From JBASRP01 sp044866075 (GTDB taxonomy: Bacteria; Actinomycetota; AC-67), in NCBI GenBank assembly GCA_044866075.1, contig JBIOTQ010000142.1, positions 1-32,705 on the forward strand: 32,705 bases of DNA. The letters run 5' to 3'. The position numbers and the translations under genes are program-made. Positions within the stretch are counted from its first letter, which is position 1. Every line of letters begins with the position of its first letter. A model generated the notes under the pieces. It saw nothing but the letters and a program-made list of their open reading frames with translations, was not told where the DNA came from and searched no databases. Below are positions 23,090 through 30,745 of the stretch, one piece after another.

Positions 23090-24028
23090 ATGCTCCTGCG
23101 CGTCGAGCACCTGACCAAGATCTACGCCAACGGCACGCGCGCGAACGACGACATCTCCCTCGACGTCGATCGTGGGCAGGTCTTCGGACTCCTCGGACCC
23201 AACGGCGCCGGGAAGACGACGCTCGTCGGACAGGCCCTCGGATCGCTCGTGCCGACCGCGGGGTCCATCGTGATCGACGGGACCGACGTCACACGCCGGC
23301 CCGACATCGCGCGCCGCGCGTGTTCGTACCAGCCGCAGTCGAGCGTGCCGATCGACGGCCTGACTCCCGTCGAGGCGATCCAGATGGCCGGACGGGTCCG
23401 CGGCGGGGCACGCGATGCGATCCGGCAGCGGACCGACGCGTTGATCTCCGCCCTCGATCTCGGCGAGTGGGCGACGAAGTTGGTGCCGCTCTCCGGCGGC
23501 GTCGCGCGCCTGGTCGCCTTCTGCATGGCGGCGGTCGTTCCGGGCCGGATCGTGGTGCTCGACGAACCGACGAACGATATCGATCCGCTACGGCGCAAAC
23601 TGTTGTGGGGCCAGGTCAGGCGGCTCGCCGACGACGGCGCCGCCGTGCTGCTCGTGACGCACAACGTGCTCGAGGCGGAACGGTGCGTCGACCGGCTCGC
23701 CATCATCCGCGATGGGCGGGTGCAGGTGTCCGGGACCGCCGCCTCGCTGAAGGCCCGGCTCGGGGGCGCCCTGCGTTTGGAGCTGGTTCTCGAGGCCGGG
23801 GCGAGCCTCCCCGAGCAGCCGGCGTTCATGCACGACCCGGCGACGGCCGGACGCCGCGTGATCGCCGAGATCGACGCGGGAGCGGCGAGCGCCGCGATCG
23901 ACTGGGCGACGCGCATGCGTGAGAACGGCTTCGTCGAGGAGTTCGCGCTCGGGGCGATCACGCTCGAGGACGCGTACGTGCGAGAGGTCGGCTCGGCGGG
24001 GGACGCCGACATGGCGGGCGTCGCGTGA
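23090..24028 (+). CDS. ABC transporter ATP-binding protein (drug-export/ABC-2 type)
   Basis: This is a 312-residue cytosolic ATPase. Walker A is GPNGAGKT at 36-43, the Q-loop lies near Q81/Q83, the signature is LSGGV at 134-138 (Val instead of Gln), Walker B is IVVLDEP with D158/E159, and the switch His is 191. The C-terminal 90 residues form the extension typical of DrrA- or CcmA-like exporters. The ATG is 1 nt after the regulator's stop and the end overlaps the permease start (GTGA), so the set regulator-ATPase-permease is one operon. It would pair with the 245-residue permease, two copies of each making the exporter. The substrate is unknown. Confidence 0.92.
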   Translation: MLLRVEHLTKIYANGTRANDDISLDVDRGQVFGLLGPNGAGKTTLVGQALGSLVPTAGSIVIDGTDVTRRPDIARRACSYQPQSSVPIDGLTPVEAIQMAGRVRGGARDAIRQRTDALISALDLGEWATKLVPLSGGVARLVAFCMAAVVPGRIVVLDEPTNDIDPLRRKLLWGQVRRLADDGAAVLLVTHNVLEAERCVDRLAIIRDGRVQVSGTAASLKARLGGALRLELVLEAGASLPEQPAFMHDPATAGRRVIAEIDAGAASAAIDWATRMRENGFVEEFALGAITLEDAYVREVGSAGDADMAGVA

Positions 24029-24762
24029 ACACGGCGCTCCGCTCCTACGGTCTGCTGCTGCAATGGCAGTTCCTCCGCATGCGGCGGCAGCTCGTGCTGT
24101 TCGTCGTCATCCAGATGGCGCTCGCGCTCGGCGTCGTCTACGGACTGGCGTTCCTGCTTCCCGAGATCGACCCGCGCTCCGCGCTGTTCCTGGCGACCGG
24201 AGCGCCGACGCTGACGCTTCTGCTTCTGGGTCTCACGGTCGTGCCGCAAGAGATCGCCCAGGGCAAGGTCAGCGGACGCCTCGCCTATCTCGCCACGCTG
24301 CCGGTGCCGCGCCTGGCCGCGCCGGCGGCGGAGCTGACGTTCTGGCTCCTCGTGCAGCTTCCGGGGACGGTACTCGCCCTGGCCGTCGCCTCGGCACGCT
24401 TCGACTTCGGGCTCAACATCAGTCCCGCGGCCGTTCCCGCGGTCGTCCTCGTCGCCCTCTGCGGCGCCGCGGTGGGGTTCGCGCTCGCGATGATCGCCAA
24501 GCCCCAGACGGCCCAGCAGCTGTCATCGTTCGTGGCGATCGGGCTGCTGCTCTTCTCGCCGATCAACTTCCCGATCGACCGTCTTCCGAACGCGCTCGCC
24601 GCATTGCACCGCGTGCTTCCGGTGACGTACATGGCGGACCTGGTCCGGTGGAGCCTGACCGGCCAGGCCGTCGAGAACGTCGCGCTGGCGTTCGCGGTCG
24701 TCGGCCTCTGGAGCGCCGCGGGGGTGGGAGTGAGCTGGCGCGTGGCGACACGCCGGCCCTGA
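24025..24762 (+). CDS. ABC-2 type transporter permease
   Basis: The 245-residue membrane protein has about six hydrophobic segments and the layout of ABC-2 type export permeases. A short cytoplasmic N-terminus (LRSYGLLLQWQFLRMRRQL) precedes helix 1, and a PQEIAQGKVSGRLAYLATLPV loop connects helices 2 and 3. The conserved region FSPINFPIDRLPNALAALHRVLPVTYMADLVR near residues 176-207 is characteristic of the family. The GTG start overlaps the ATPase stop. It is the membrane half of the ArsR-controlled exporter. Confidence 0.9.
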   Translation: MNTALRSYGLLLQWQFLRMRRQLVLFVVIQMALALGVVYGLAFLLPEIDPRSALFLATGAPTLTLLLLGLTVVPQEIAQGKVSGRLAYLATLPVPRLAAPAAELTFWLLVQLPGTVLALAVASARFDFGLNISPAAVPAVVLVALCGAAVGFALAMIAKPQTAQQLSSFVAIGLLLFSPINFPIDRLPNALAALHRVLPVTYMADLVRWSLTGQAVENVALAFAVVGLWSAAGVGVSWRVATRRP

Positions 24763-24857
24763 AAGGTACCGAACAAAGCGACGGGCAATCGTTGGACGCA
24801 TCGACGAAGCGACACGCGAGGACGACACCGAGCGTGAGCGCAGGACGAGGAGGGGAC

Positions 24858-26243
24858 ATGACCATCGACAAGGATCAGCTCCAGAAACAGCTCGACGAAG
24901 GCGCGCAGGCGCTCGACGTTCCGGGCGTCGCCGTCGGCGTTTACCACGCAGGGACCGAACAGCACGTCTTCTTCGGCGTGACGAGCGTCGAGAACCCACT
25001 GCCGGTGGACGAGAACACGCTCTTCCAGTTCGGCTCGACGGGGAAGACCTACACGGCGACGGCGATGATGCGGCTCGTCGAGCAGGGCCTCGTCGACCTC
25101 GACGCGCCCGTGCGCAGGTACATCCCCGAGTTCCGTGTGCAGGACGAGGACGCGTCGCGCAACGCCACGATCCTCCATCTCTTCAACCACACCGCCGGCT
25201 GGGAGGGCGACCTCTTCACCAACACCGGCGACGGCGACGACGCGCTCGCGCGCTACGTGGAGAAGATGGCCGACCTGACGCAGGCGGCGCCGATCGGCAC
25301 GACCGTGTCGTACAACAACGCGTCGCTCTCGGTCGCCGGACGGATCATCGAGATCGTGACCGGCAAGACGTACGAAGCGGCGCTGAAGGAGCTCGTCTTC
25401 GATCCGCTCGGCCTAACGCACACGTTCTTCTTCCCGAACGACATCATGAGCCGCCGTTTCGCGGTCGGGCACAACCAGGCGCCGGACGGGACCATCACCG
25501 TCGCCCGACCCTGGGGCATGGCGCGCAGCGGGACGCCGGCCGGCGGGATGTCGGCGACGTCCGCCGACCAGATCGCCTGGGCGCGCTTTCACCTGGGCGA
25601 CGGACGCGGAGCCGACGGGAAACAGGTTCTTTCCCAAGAGCTGCTGAAGAAGATGCAGGAGCCGACCTTCGACATGCGCGGCAGCGCGCTCGGCGACTAC
25701 GTGGGGATCAGCTGGCTGTTACGCGACGTCGACGGCGTCCGCATCGTCGGACACGGCGGCGACACCATCGGGCAGCATTCGCAGTTCCTCATGGTGCCCG
25801 AACGCGATTTCGCGATCTCAGTCATGACCAACTGCGGTCCCAACGGTTCGCAGCTCAACGAAGACCTCGTGAAGTGGGCGCTCGAGGCGTACATCGGCGT
25901 GGTCGATCGCGATCCGGACGCGCTGGAGCTGCCGGCGTCGGAGCTCGCCGCCTACGCGGGGCGCTACGAGACGATCGCGGCGTGGGCGGACCTCTCCGTC
26001 GAGGACGGCCACCTCCTGGTCAACGTCGAGATCAAGCCGGAGACGAAGAAGCAGCTCATGGAAGAGGGCTTCGAGGAACCCGAGCAGCCACCGATCCCGA
26101 TCGGTTTGCTTCCCGGCGAGGGCGACCGCTACATCGTGATCGACGGCCCGGCCAAGGGCATGAGGGGCTACTTCATGCGCGATGGAGACGGACGCATCAC
26201 CGGCGTCCACGTCGGCGGCAGGCTCGCCACGAAAACCTCATAG
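24858..26243 (+). CDS. serine hydrolase, beta-lactamase/S12 family
   Basis: The protein has 461 residues. Catalytic motifs are S60-T-G-K63 (SxxK), Y152-N-N154 (YxN) and H299-G-G301. There is no signal peptide. ATG 24858 follows a strong GAGGAGGGGAC ribosome site. It is a paralogue of the hydrolase at 12683-14104, with shared blocks around the SxxK motif, the FHLGDGR segment and the HGG motif. From about residue 355 a C-terminal beta domain carries the AAYAGRYE motif, common in S12 hydrolases with lipocalin-like tails. It lies 95 nt after the ABC permease gene on the same strand; it could be read through from that operon, but its strong ribosome site and the gap leave this open. The substrate is unknown. 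Confidence 0.88.
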   Translation: MTIDKDQLQKQLDEGAQALDVPGVAVGVYHAGTEQHVFFGVTSVENPLPVDENTLFQFGSTGKTYTATAMMRLVEQGLVDLDAPVRRYIPEFRVQDEDASRNATILHLFNHTAGWEGDLFTNTGDGDDALARYVEKMADLTQAAPIGTTVSYNNASLSVAGRIIEIVTGKTYEAALKELVFDPLGLTHTFFFPNDIMSRRFAVGHNQAPDGTITVARPWGMARSGTPAGGMSATSADQIAWARFHLGDGRGADGKQVLSQELLKKMQEPTFDMRGSALGDYVGISWLLRDVDGVRIVGHGGDTIGQHSQFLMVPERDFAISVMTNCGPNGSQLNEDLVKWALEAYIGVVDRDPDALELPASELAAYAGRYETIAAWADLSVEDGHLLVNVEIKPETKKQLMEEGFEEPEQPPIPIGLLPGEGDRYIVIDGPAKGMRGYFMRDGDGRITGVHVGGRLATKTS

Positions 26244-26298
26244 ATCGCGCGCCGTCCGCGGGGAGGACGAAAGCCGAGTCCGGCGTACTACATCCTCG

Positions 26299-26676
26299 AT
26301 GGCTCGCGTCCTCGTCGTCGACGACCAGCCGGATCTTCGGTTCCTGTGGCGCACCATGCTCGCGCGCGACGGGCACGACGTCGTCGAAGCGGTGGACGGC
26401 GCCGAGGCGCTGAAGGCGATGGCGGCCGATCCGCCCGACGTCGTGCTGTTGGACGGGCATCTTCCCGACATCGCCGGACTCGACGTTCTGGCCTGCGCGC
26501 GGGAAGAACAGGCGACGCGCGCGATCCCCTTCGTGATCGTGTCGGGTGATCCCTTGCTCGAGGAGGCGGCGCGGGATCGCGGACTCACCCCGGACGCCTT
26601 CCTCCTGAAGCCCGTTCGGGCGGAGGCCCTATCGACCGCGATCCGTGACGTTCTCGGGTGGGCGGGTGGAACGTGA
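26299..26676 (+). CDS. stand-alone response regulator receiver domain
   Basis: The 125-residue CheY-like protein has acidic D8-D9, phospho-acceptor D52 in VLLDGHLP, S82 in the Thr/Ser switch position and K104 in LLKP. No output domain is present, so it would act through protein contacts or as a phosphate sink. ATG 26299 is where the receiver fold starts; a longer frame upstream overlaps the serine hydrolase end. No histidine kinase is nearby. It converges with the OmpR-type regulator with a 3-nt gap. Confidence 0.88.
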   Translation: MARVLVVDDQPDLRFLWRTMLARDGHDVVEAVDGAEALKAMAADPPDVVLLDGHLPDIAGLDVLACAREEQATRAIPFVIVSGDPLLEEAARDRGLTPDAFLLKPVRAEALSTAIRDVLGWAGGT

Positions 26677-26679
26677 GCG

Positions 26680-27357
26680 TCAGTTCGCTGCCATTCTGAA
26701 ACCGACGGCCCGGACCGTCTCGATGTACTGCGGGTCCTTCGGGTCGTCCCCGAGTTTCCGGCGCAGCACACTCATGTGAACGTCCAGTGACTTGCCGATC
26801 CGTGCGGCCGGCAGGTTCCAGATCCCCCGAGCCATCTCCTCGCGATCCACCGCTTCGCCGGGGCGCTGCATCAGCATCCGCAAGATGTCGTACTCGATCT
26901 TCGTGAGCGACAGCTCCGTCTCTCCCTTGACGGCGCGCCGCGACCGCTCGTCGATCCGAAGGTCCCGGAACTCGAGCGGCCCGCTCGGCTCAAGGGGCTC
27001 GGTCACGCGGCGCAGGACGGCGCGCACGCGCGCCATCAGCTCGGGGGTCGAGAACGGCTTCATCACGTAATCATCCGCGCCGAGGTCGAGGCTCGCGATA
27101 CGTTCCGTCTCTTCCGTGCGGCCCGTAACGACGACGATGGGCACGCGCGAACTGGTGCGGATCTGCTTGATGACCTCGCGCCCATCGATGTCCGGCAGAC
27201 CGTGGTCGAGGATGACGAGATCAGGGTTCCAGCTGCGGACGAGCTTCACCCCCGCCGAACCGGTGGCGGCAACGGTCACGTCGAAGCCGTCCCGCTCGAG
27301 CGCCTTCTGCTCGACGAGAGCTATCGACGAGTCGTCCTCGACGATGAGAACACGCAT
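26680..27357 (-). CDS. OmpR/PhoB-family response regulator
   Basis: The 225-residue protein joins a receiver domain (1-115) and a winged-helix DNA-binding domain (about 128-225). Receiver residues are E7-D8-D9, phospho-acceptor D51 in VILDHGLP, T78 in VVTGR and K100 in VMKPF. The effector part shows the OmpR pattern LTKIEYDILRMLMQRPGEAVDREEM and VHMSVLRRKLGDDPKDPQYIETVRAVGFRM. ATG 27357 is the start of the canonical MRVLIVEDD; a further upstream start would add residues with no homology. No sensor kinase lies in the window, so it is an orphan regulator here. The regulated genes are unknown. Confidence 0.94.
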   Translation of the reverse strand: MRVLIVEDDSSIALVEQKALERDGFDVTVAATGSAGVKLVRSWNPDLVILDHGLPDIDGREVIKQIRTSSRVPIVVVTGRTEETERIASLDLGADDYVMKPFSTPELMARVRAVLRRVTEPLEPSGPLEFRDLRIDERSRRAVKGETELSLTKIEYDILRMLMQRPGEAVDREEMARGIWNLPAARIGKSLDVHMSVLRRKLGDDPKDPQYIETVRAVGFRMAAN

Positions 27358-27485
27358 GAGCTCGCTAGGGTCCCCCTTAGAGGATTTTAAGGCGAACCCC
27401 TCCGAACAGGACAAAGCCGGGGAGGCGAGGACTCGGTTGCCCGGTGGTCCGGGCGGCTGCGAGACTCCAGAAAGGAGGCGAGCGC

Positions 27486-28625
27486 GTGATCATCGACGTC
27501 GACCAGCACCTGTTCGAGCCCCGCACCATGTGGCGCGACCACATCGACCCTGGCCTCGAGGATGCCGCGCTCGAGATCGCCGACGACGAGCGAGGGTATC
27601 CCTGGCTGACCTGGCGCGGCCGCCGGCTCTATCTGGCCGAGGTCCAGTCCCCCGGAAAGGCCAAGGCGATCGGCGAGCTGAGGCAGCGCATCGCGCGCGG
27701 CGAGCCGGCCGAGCACCGGTACGAGGACGTCCTCCCGCACGCGTATCACGACGCGAAAACACGGCTGGCAAAGCTCGACGAGTGGGGCCTCGACGCGTGC
27801 GTGCTGTTCCCGAATTTCGGCCTCCTGTGGGAGGACATGCTCTCCGGCGACCTGCCCGCGCTGTGCGGCAACATGCGCGCGTTCAACCGCTGGATGGCCG
27901 GATCGGTCGCCGACGGAGGCGGCCGGCTCTACGGCGTCGGGCACCTCACCTTGCGGGACCGCGACTGGGTGCTCGACGAGATCCGGACGCTCGGACGCGC
28001 AGGGATCAACCTGGCGATGATCGCGCCGGCGCCGGTCGACGGCAAGCCTCTTTCCCATCCCGATCTCGATCCGATCTGGGCGGCGTTCTGCGAGCACGGC
28101 GTCTCGCCGGTGTTCCACGTCGGAGGGTTCCGCGGCCCGCTCGACCCGGCCTGGTACCAACAGGACCCCGAACCGGTCGATCGCGTGATGGACTCCGCGT
28201 TCCTGTGGGTGGCACCGGCGGTGGCGCTCGCGAACATGGCCGTGTTCGGCGTCTTCGAACGGCATCCGGAGCTCCGGGTCGGCGTCATCGAGCTGACCGC
28301 GCACTGGGTCCCGCAGTTCCTGCTGATGCTCGACGGCGCGTACGGCTTTTACGTCGCGCGGCACGGTGAGCCTCCCCGTCCGCTCGCCGAGCGTCCCGGC
28401 GAATACGTGAAGCGCCACGTGCGCGTCGCTGCGCTGGCGTACGAGCAACCCGCGCAGCTGTCGCAACTCGTCGGCGACGACACGTTCATGTTCGGCAGCG
28501 ACTGGCCGCACGCCGAGGGCATCGCGGATCCGCTTGGCGGGTACCAGGGCGCGCTCGGCGAGCTCGACGCGGCCGCGCGCGCGAAGCTCCTCGGCGGGAA
28601 CGCCGCCTGGCTGCTGCGTGTGTAA
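27486..28625 (+). CDS. metal-dependent amidohydrolase (amidohydrolase 2/ACMSD-like TIM barrel)
   Basis: The 379-residue protein belongs to the amidohydrolase_2 group. The N-terminal metal motif is VIIDVDQHLFEP (D6-x-H8 where many relatives have HxH), followed by H211 in VFHVGG, H273 in ELTAHWVPQ and D339 in FGSDWPH. GTG 27486 follows AAAGGAGG with 8-nt spacing. Relatives include decarboxylases and hydrolases of aromatic or heterocyclic acids; the substrate cannot be assigned. It is convergent with the LLM oxidoreductase gene with a 3-nt gap, and 128 nt separate it from the divergent OmpR-type regulator. Confidence 0.88.
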   Translation: MIIDVDQHLFEPRTMWRDHIDPGLEDAALEIADDERGYPWLTWRGRRLYLAEVQSPGKAKAIGELRQRIARGEPAEHRYEDVLPHAYHDAKTRLAKLDEWGLDACVLFPNFGLLWEDMLSGDLPALCGNMRAFNRWMAGSVADGGGRLYGVGHLTLRDRDWVLDEIRTLGRAGINLAMIAPAPVDGKPLSHPDLDPIWAAFCEHGVSPVFHVGGFRGPLDPAWYQQDPEPVDRVMDSAFLWVAPAVALANMAVFGVFERHPELRVGVIELTAHWVPQFLLMLDGAYGFYVARHGEPPRPLAERPGEYVKRHVRVAALAYEQPAQLSQLVGDDTFMFGSDWPHAEGIADPLGGYQGALGELDAAARAKLLGGNAAWLLRV

Positions 28626-28628
28626 GCC

Positions 28629-29510
28629 TCAGTCGCCTCTGACCAACGGAACCACCCGCTCACCGAAGAGCTGCAGCATCTCGGGATCGTCGCGGAGCAG
28701 CAACGCCGCCACGATCTCGTCCGCGCTGTAGGCGGCGAGCTTTTGGGCGCACGCCTCCGGCGTGCCGCACACGATGCGTTCGCGGAGGGCGCGCCGGTCG
28801 AGGTCGAGCAGGAACGGCGCGCGTCCGCGCAGTCGCTCGACCGCGCGATCGAGACCGCGTTCGTCCTCGGCGACGAGCACGGTGAGGCCGACCGTCCGGG
28901 CGAGCGTCGCCGGGTCGCGACCGGCGCGCTCGCACGCGGCGTCGACCCGCGCGTTCAGCGCAGCGAACGCGTCCGGAGGAAGATCCCACGCGACGTTCCA
29001 CGCGTCGGCTCGCCGGGCCGCGAGTTCCACGATGCGCGCGCCCGACCCGCCGACGAGGACGCGCGGGCGCGCGGCGCCGAGCGGGTCGAGCGCATCGACG
29101 ATCGCTTCGACTCGGGTCGCGCGCTCGTCGTACGACGGCAACGCGATACCGAACGCGCGGTGCTCGGCCTCGTACCACCCGGCGCCCAGCCCGAGAACCA
29201 GCCGGCCGGTCGAGCCGCTGATCGTTCGGGTCGCGTGCGCGACGACGGAGGGCGCCCGCATCGTCGAGCTGAGGACCAGTGTGCCGACGCGGATCCCCGG
29301 CGCCGCGCGCATCAGCGCGGCGAGGCAAACCATCGGCTCGAGCGCGCCGGACGGGATGCCGTCGGGGCCGACCGCGAAAGGGTGATCGGACAACCAGACG
29401 GCGTCGAGCCCGGCGGCCTCCGCGTCCAGGGCCGCGGCCCGCATCGCCGGCCACACGTCTCCCCCGCCGGTATCGATCCCGTACTGGGGGAGGGCCACTC
29501 CGACCTGCAT
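28629..29510 (-). CDS. LLM class flavin/F420-dependent oxidoreductase
   Basis: The product has 293 residues and a luciferase-like (beta/alpha)8 fold: start MQVGVALPQYG, then GLDAVWLSDHPF (about residues 34-45), the conserved STGRLVLGLGAGWYEAEHRAFG block (about 99-120) and RVLVGGSGARIVELAARRADAWN near 150. These are typical of F420- or FMN-dependent LLM enzymes; actinobacterial members mostly use F420, which cannot be decided here. The ATG at 29510 gives the usual N-terminus; a GTG at 29528 would add six residues. The substrate is unknown. Confidence 0.9.
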   Translation of the reverse strand: MQVGVALPQYGIDTGGGDVWPAMRAAALDAEAAGLDAVWLSDHPFAVGPDGIPSGALEPMVCLAALMRAAPGIRVGTLVLSSTMRAPSVVAHATRTISGSTGRLVLGLGAGWYEAEHRAFGIALPSYDERATRVEAIVDALDPLGAARPRVLVGGSGARIVELAARRADAWNVAWDLPPDAFAALNARVDAACERAGRDPATLARTVGLTVLVAEDERGLDRAVERLRGRAPFLLDLDRRALRERIVCGTPEACAQKLAAYSADEIVAALLLRDDPEMLQLFGERVVPLVRGD

Positions 29511-29620
29511 GATCGCGTGGGCAGCCACTATTGGTAAAGACCCAGCACTGAGAGTGTTTCAGTCGCTTTGGCCGAGGGCAGAAAAACCCCAGCGTCCCAT
29601 CGGGCACGTAGGAGGCGAGG

Positions 29621-29812
29621 ATGGCCACTAGGAAAACGCTCGAGGACACCCACGATGGGCTCTCTCCCGATCAAGCGCGGGACGACTACCTGGCCTGGAG
29701 CCTCGAAGAGATCCGCAGCGTCCTGTCGAAACCGATCAAGAGCATCGATCAGTTCCGCGAGGCGCTGCACAGAGTAGAGATCGTTCTCGACCGGATCCCT
29801 CCGCAGTTCTAG
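29621..29812 (+). CDS. 63-residue hypothetical protein
   Basis: GGAGG at 29611-29615 stands 5 nt before the ATG. The product is hydrophilic, with two predicted amphipathic helices (residues 16-36 and 40-57, including LEEIRSVLSKPI and FREALHRVEIVL) and an acidic N-terminal third. No cysteines, membrane segment or known motif are seen. The ribosome site and gene-like codon use support a real gene. I do not recognise its family. Confidence 0.6.
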   Translation: MATRKTLEDTHDGLSPDQARDDYLAWSLEEIRSVLSKPIKSIDQFREALHRVEIVLDRIPPQF

Positions 29813-30140
29813 CCTCCTCGGCCCTCTCATCCCCACCACCGCCGGGGCTCGTCCTCGTTTCCCCGATACACCTATCAAGCCTCGTCCGGCCGCAGCCGAA
29901 CGGCGGCCACGAGCTCGTCGCGCTTCGGCGGGAGTGTGCACCGAGGAAGCGCCGGACGCCGCCGCGAACCCTCCTCACCGATTGCGCCGCGCGGCCCGGG
30001 CCCTCTACGAAGCGGAGCAAGCAGGGCGCAACACGATCCGAGCGCGCGGCGCGTAACCCTCCTTCCATGGCTTTTCTCCTGCGGGTTAGGCGCGTCATGC
30101 GCCGGGTATGCGATAAGGAGGCAAGCGAAGGAGGTGCCTC
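29813..30140. other. intergenic stretch without a supported gene
   Basis: These 328 bp hold no convincing gene on either strand. There is an imperfect GC-rich inverted repeat near 29888-29908 without a T-tract, and a short hairpin-like repeat GGCGC-gtcat-GCGCC at 30089-30103. Two SD-like AAGGAGG motifs occur close together at about 30115-30134, the second serving the gene at 30141. Confidence 0.5.
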
Positions 30141-30650
30141 GTGTTCAAACGCAGACCGGTTATGGCGCACGATGGTCCGGCCGATATGCACCAGCCGATG
30201 CGCGCGAGAGCCGGGACGGTATTGGGGACCGCCGGCCAGAGCATGCTCTTCACGCTCGTCGGATCCGCCGGCCTGATCGTCGCGGCGTTCCTCGACTGGA
30301 TCAGGCCCGATGGTATCCGTGGGATCGAGATCAGTTATCGCGCCTTCTACCGCGTGAACTTCTCGGTCGACGCGACGTTCTTGCGGTCGGCCGGCGCTGT
30401 CTCGATCTTGATCGGGATCGTTGCGATTCTCGGGCTCACGTTCCGCACCGGCTGGATAACGCGTCTCGCCGGCGCGCTCGGGATCATCGCGTTCGCGTTG
30501 TTCACGATCACGATGTATCGCGCCGACGCGGACCTGCCGGCGTCGCTCGGTCCGGGCGCCTGGTTCTTGCTGGGCGGTGGGATCGTGACCATGTTCGGAG
30601 GATTCTTCGCGACGCGGCCCCGTGTCGTCGTAACGAACAGCACCACGTAA
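30141..30650 (+). CDS. hypothetical four-helix membrane protein
   Basis: The protein has 169 residues. A polar N-terminus of about 33 residues precedes four hydrophobic segments (about 34-53, 80-97, 106-124 and 137-154). GTG 30141 is chosen because GAAGGAGG ends 6 nt upstream. The family is not recognised and it is not obviously related to the two-helix paralogues elsewhere in the window. A strong terminator follows its stop, so it ends its own transcription unit before acs. Confidence 0.7.
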   Translation: MFKRRPVMAHDGPADMHQPMRARAGTVLGTAGQSMLFTLVGSAGLIVAAFLDWIRPDGIRGIEISYRAFYRVNFSVDATFLRSAGAVSILIGIVAILGLTFRTGWITRLAGALGIIAFALFTITMYRADADLPASLGPGAWFLLGGGIVTMFGGFFATRPRVVVTNSTT

Positions 30651-30662
30651 CTCGTGCGATGT

Positions 30663-30699
30663 GGCGTCCCGCGGCACGGCCGCGGGACGCCGTTCTTCG
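30663..30699 (+). terminator. rho-independent-type terminator hairpin
   Basis: A perfect 12-bp stem (arms GGCGTCCCGCGG at 30663-30674 and its reverse complement at 30680-30691) with a 5-nt loop is followed by the weakly T-rich GTTCTTCG. It lies 13 nt after the stop at 30650 and before the acetyl-CoA synthetase gene. Confidence 0.75.
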
Positions 30700-30745
30700 T
30701 CCGCGGCCGGTAGGGTGTGCCGCGATACCGCACCGGGAGTGTGAC

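Noticed and set aside
29888..29908. GC-rich inverted repeat in the gap after the 63-residue protein gene
   Set aside because: The stem is imperfect with bulges and no T-tract. Such repeats are frequent by chance at this base composition.
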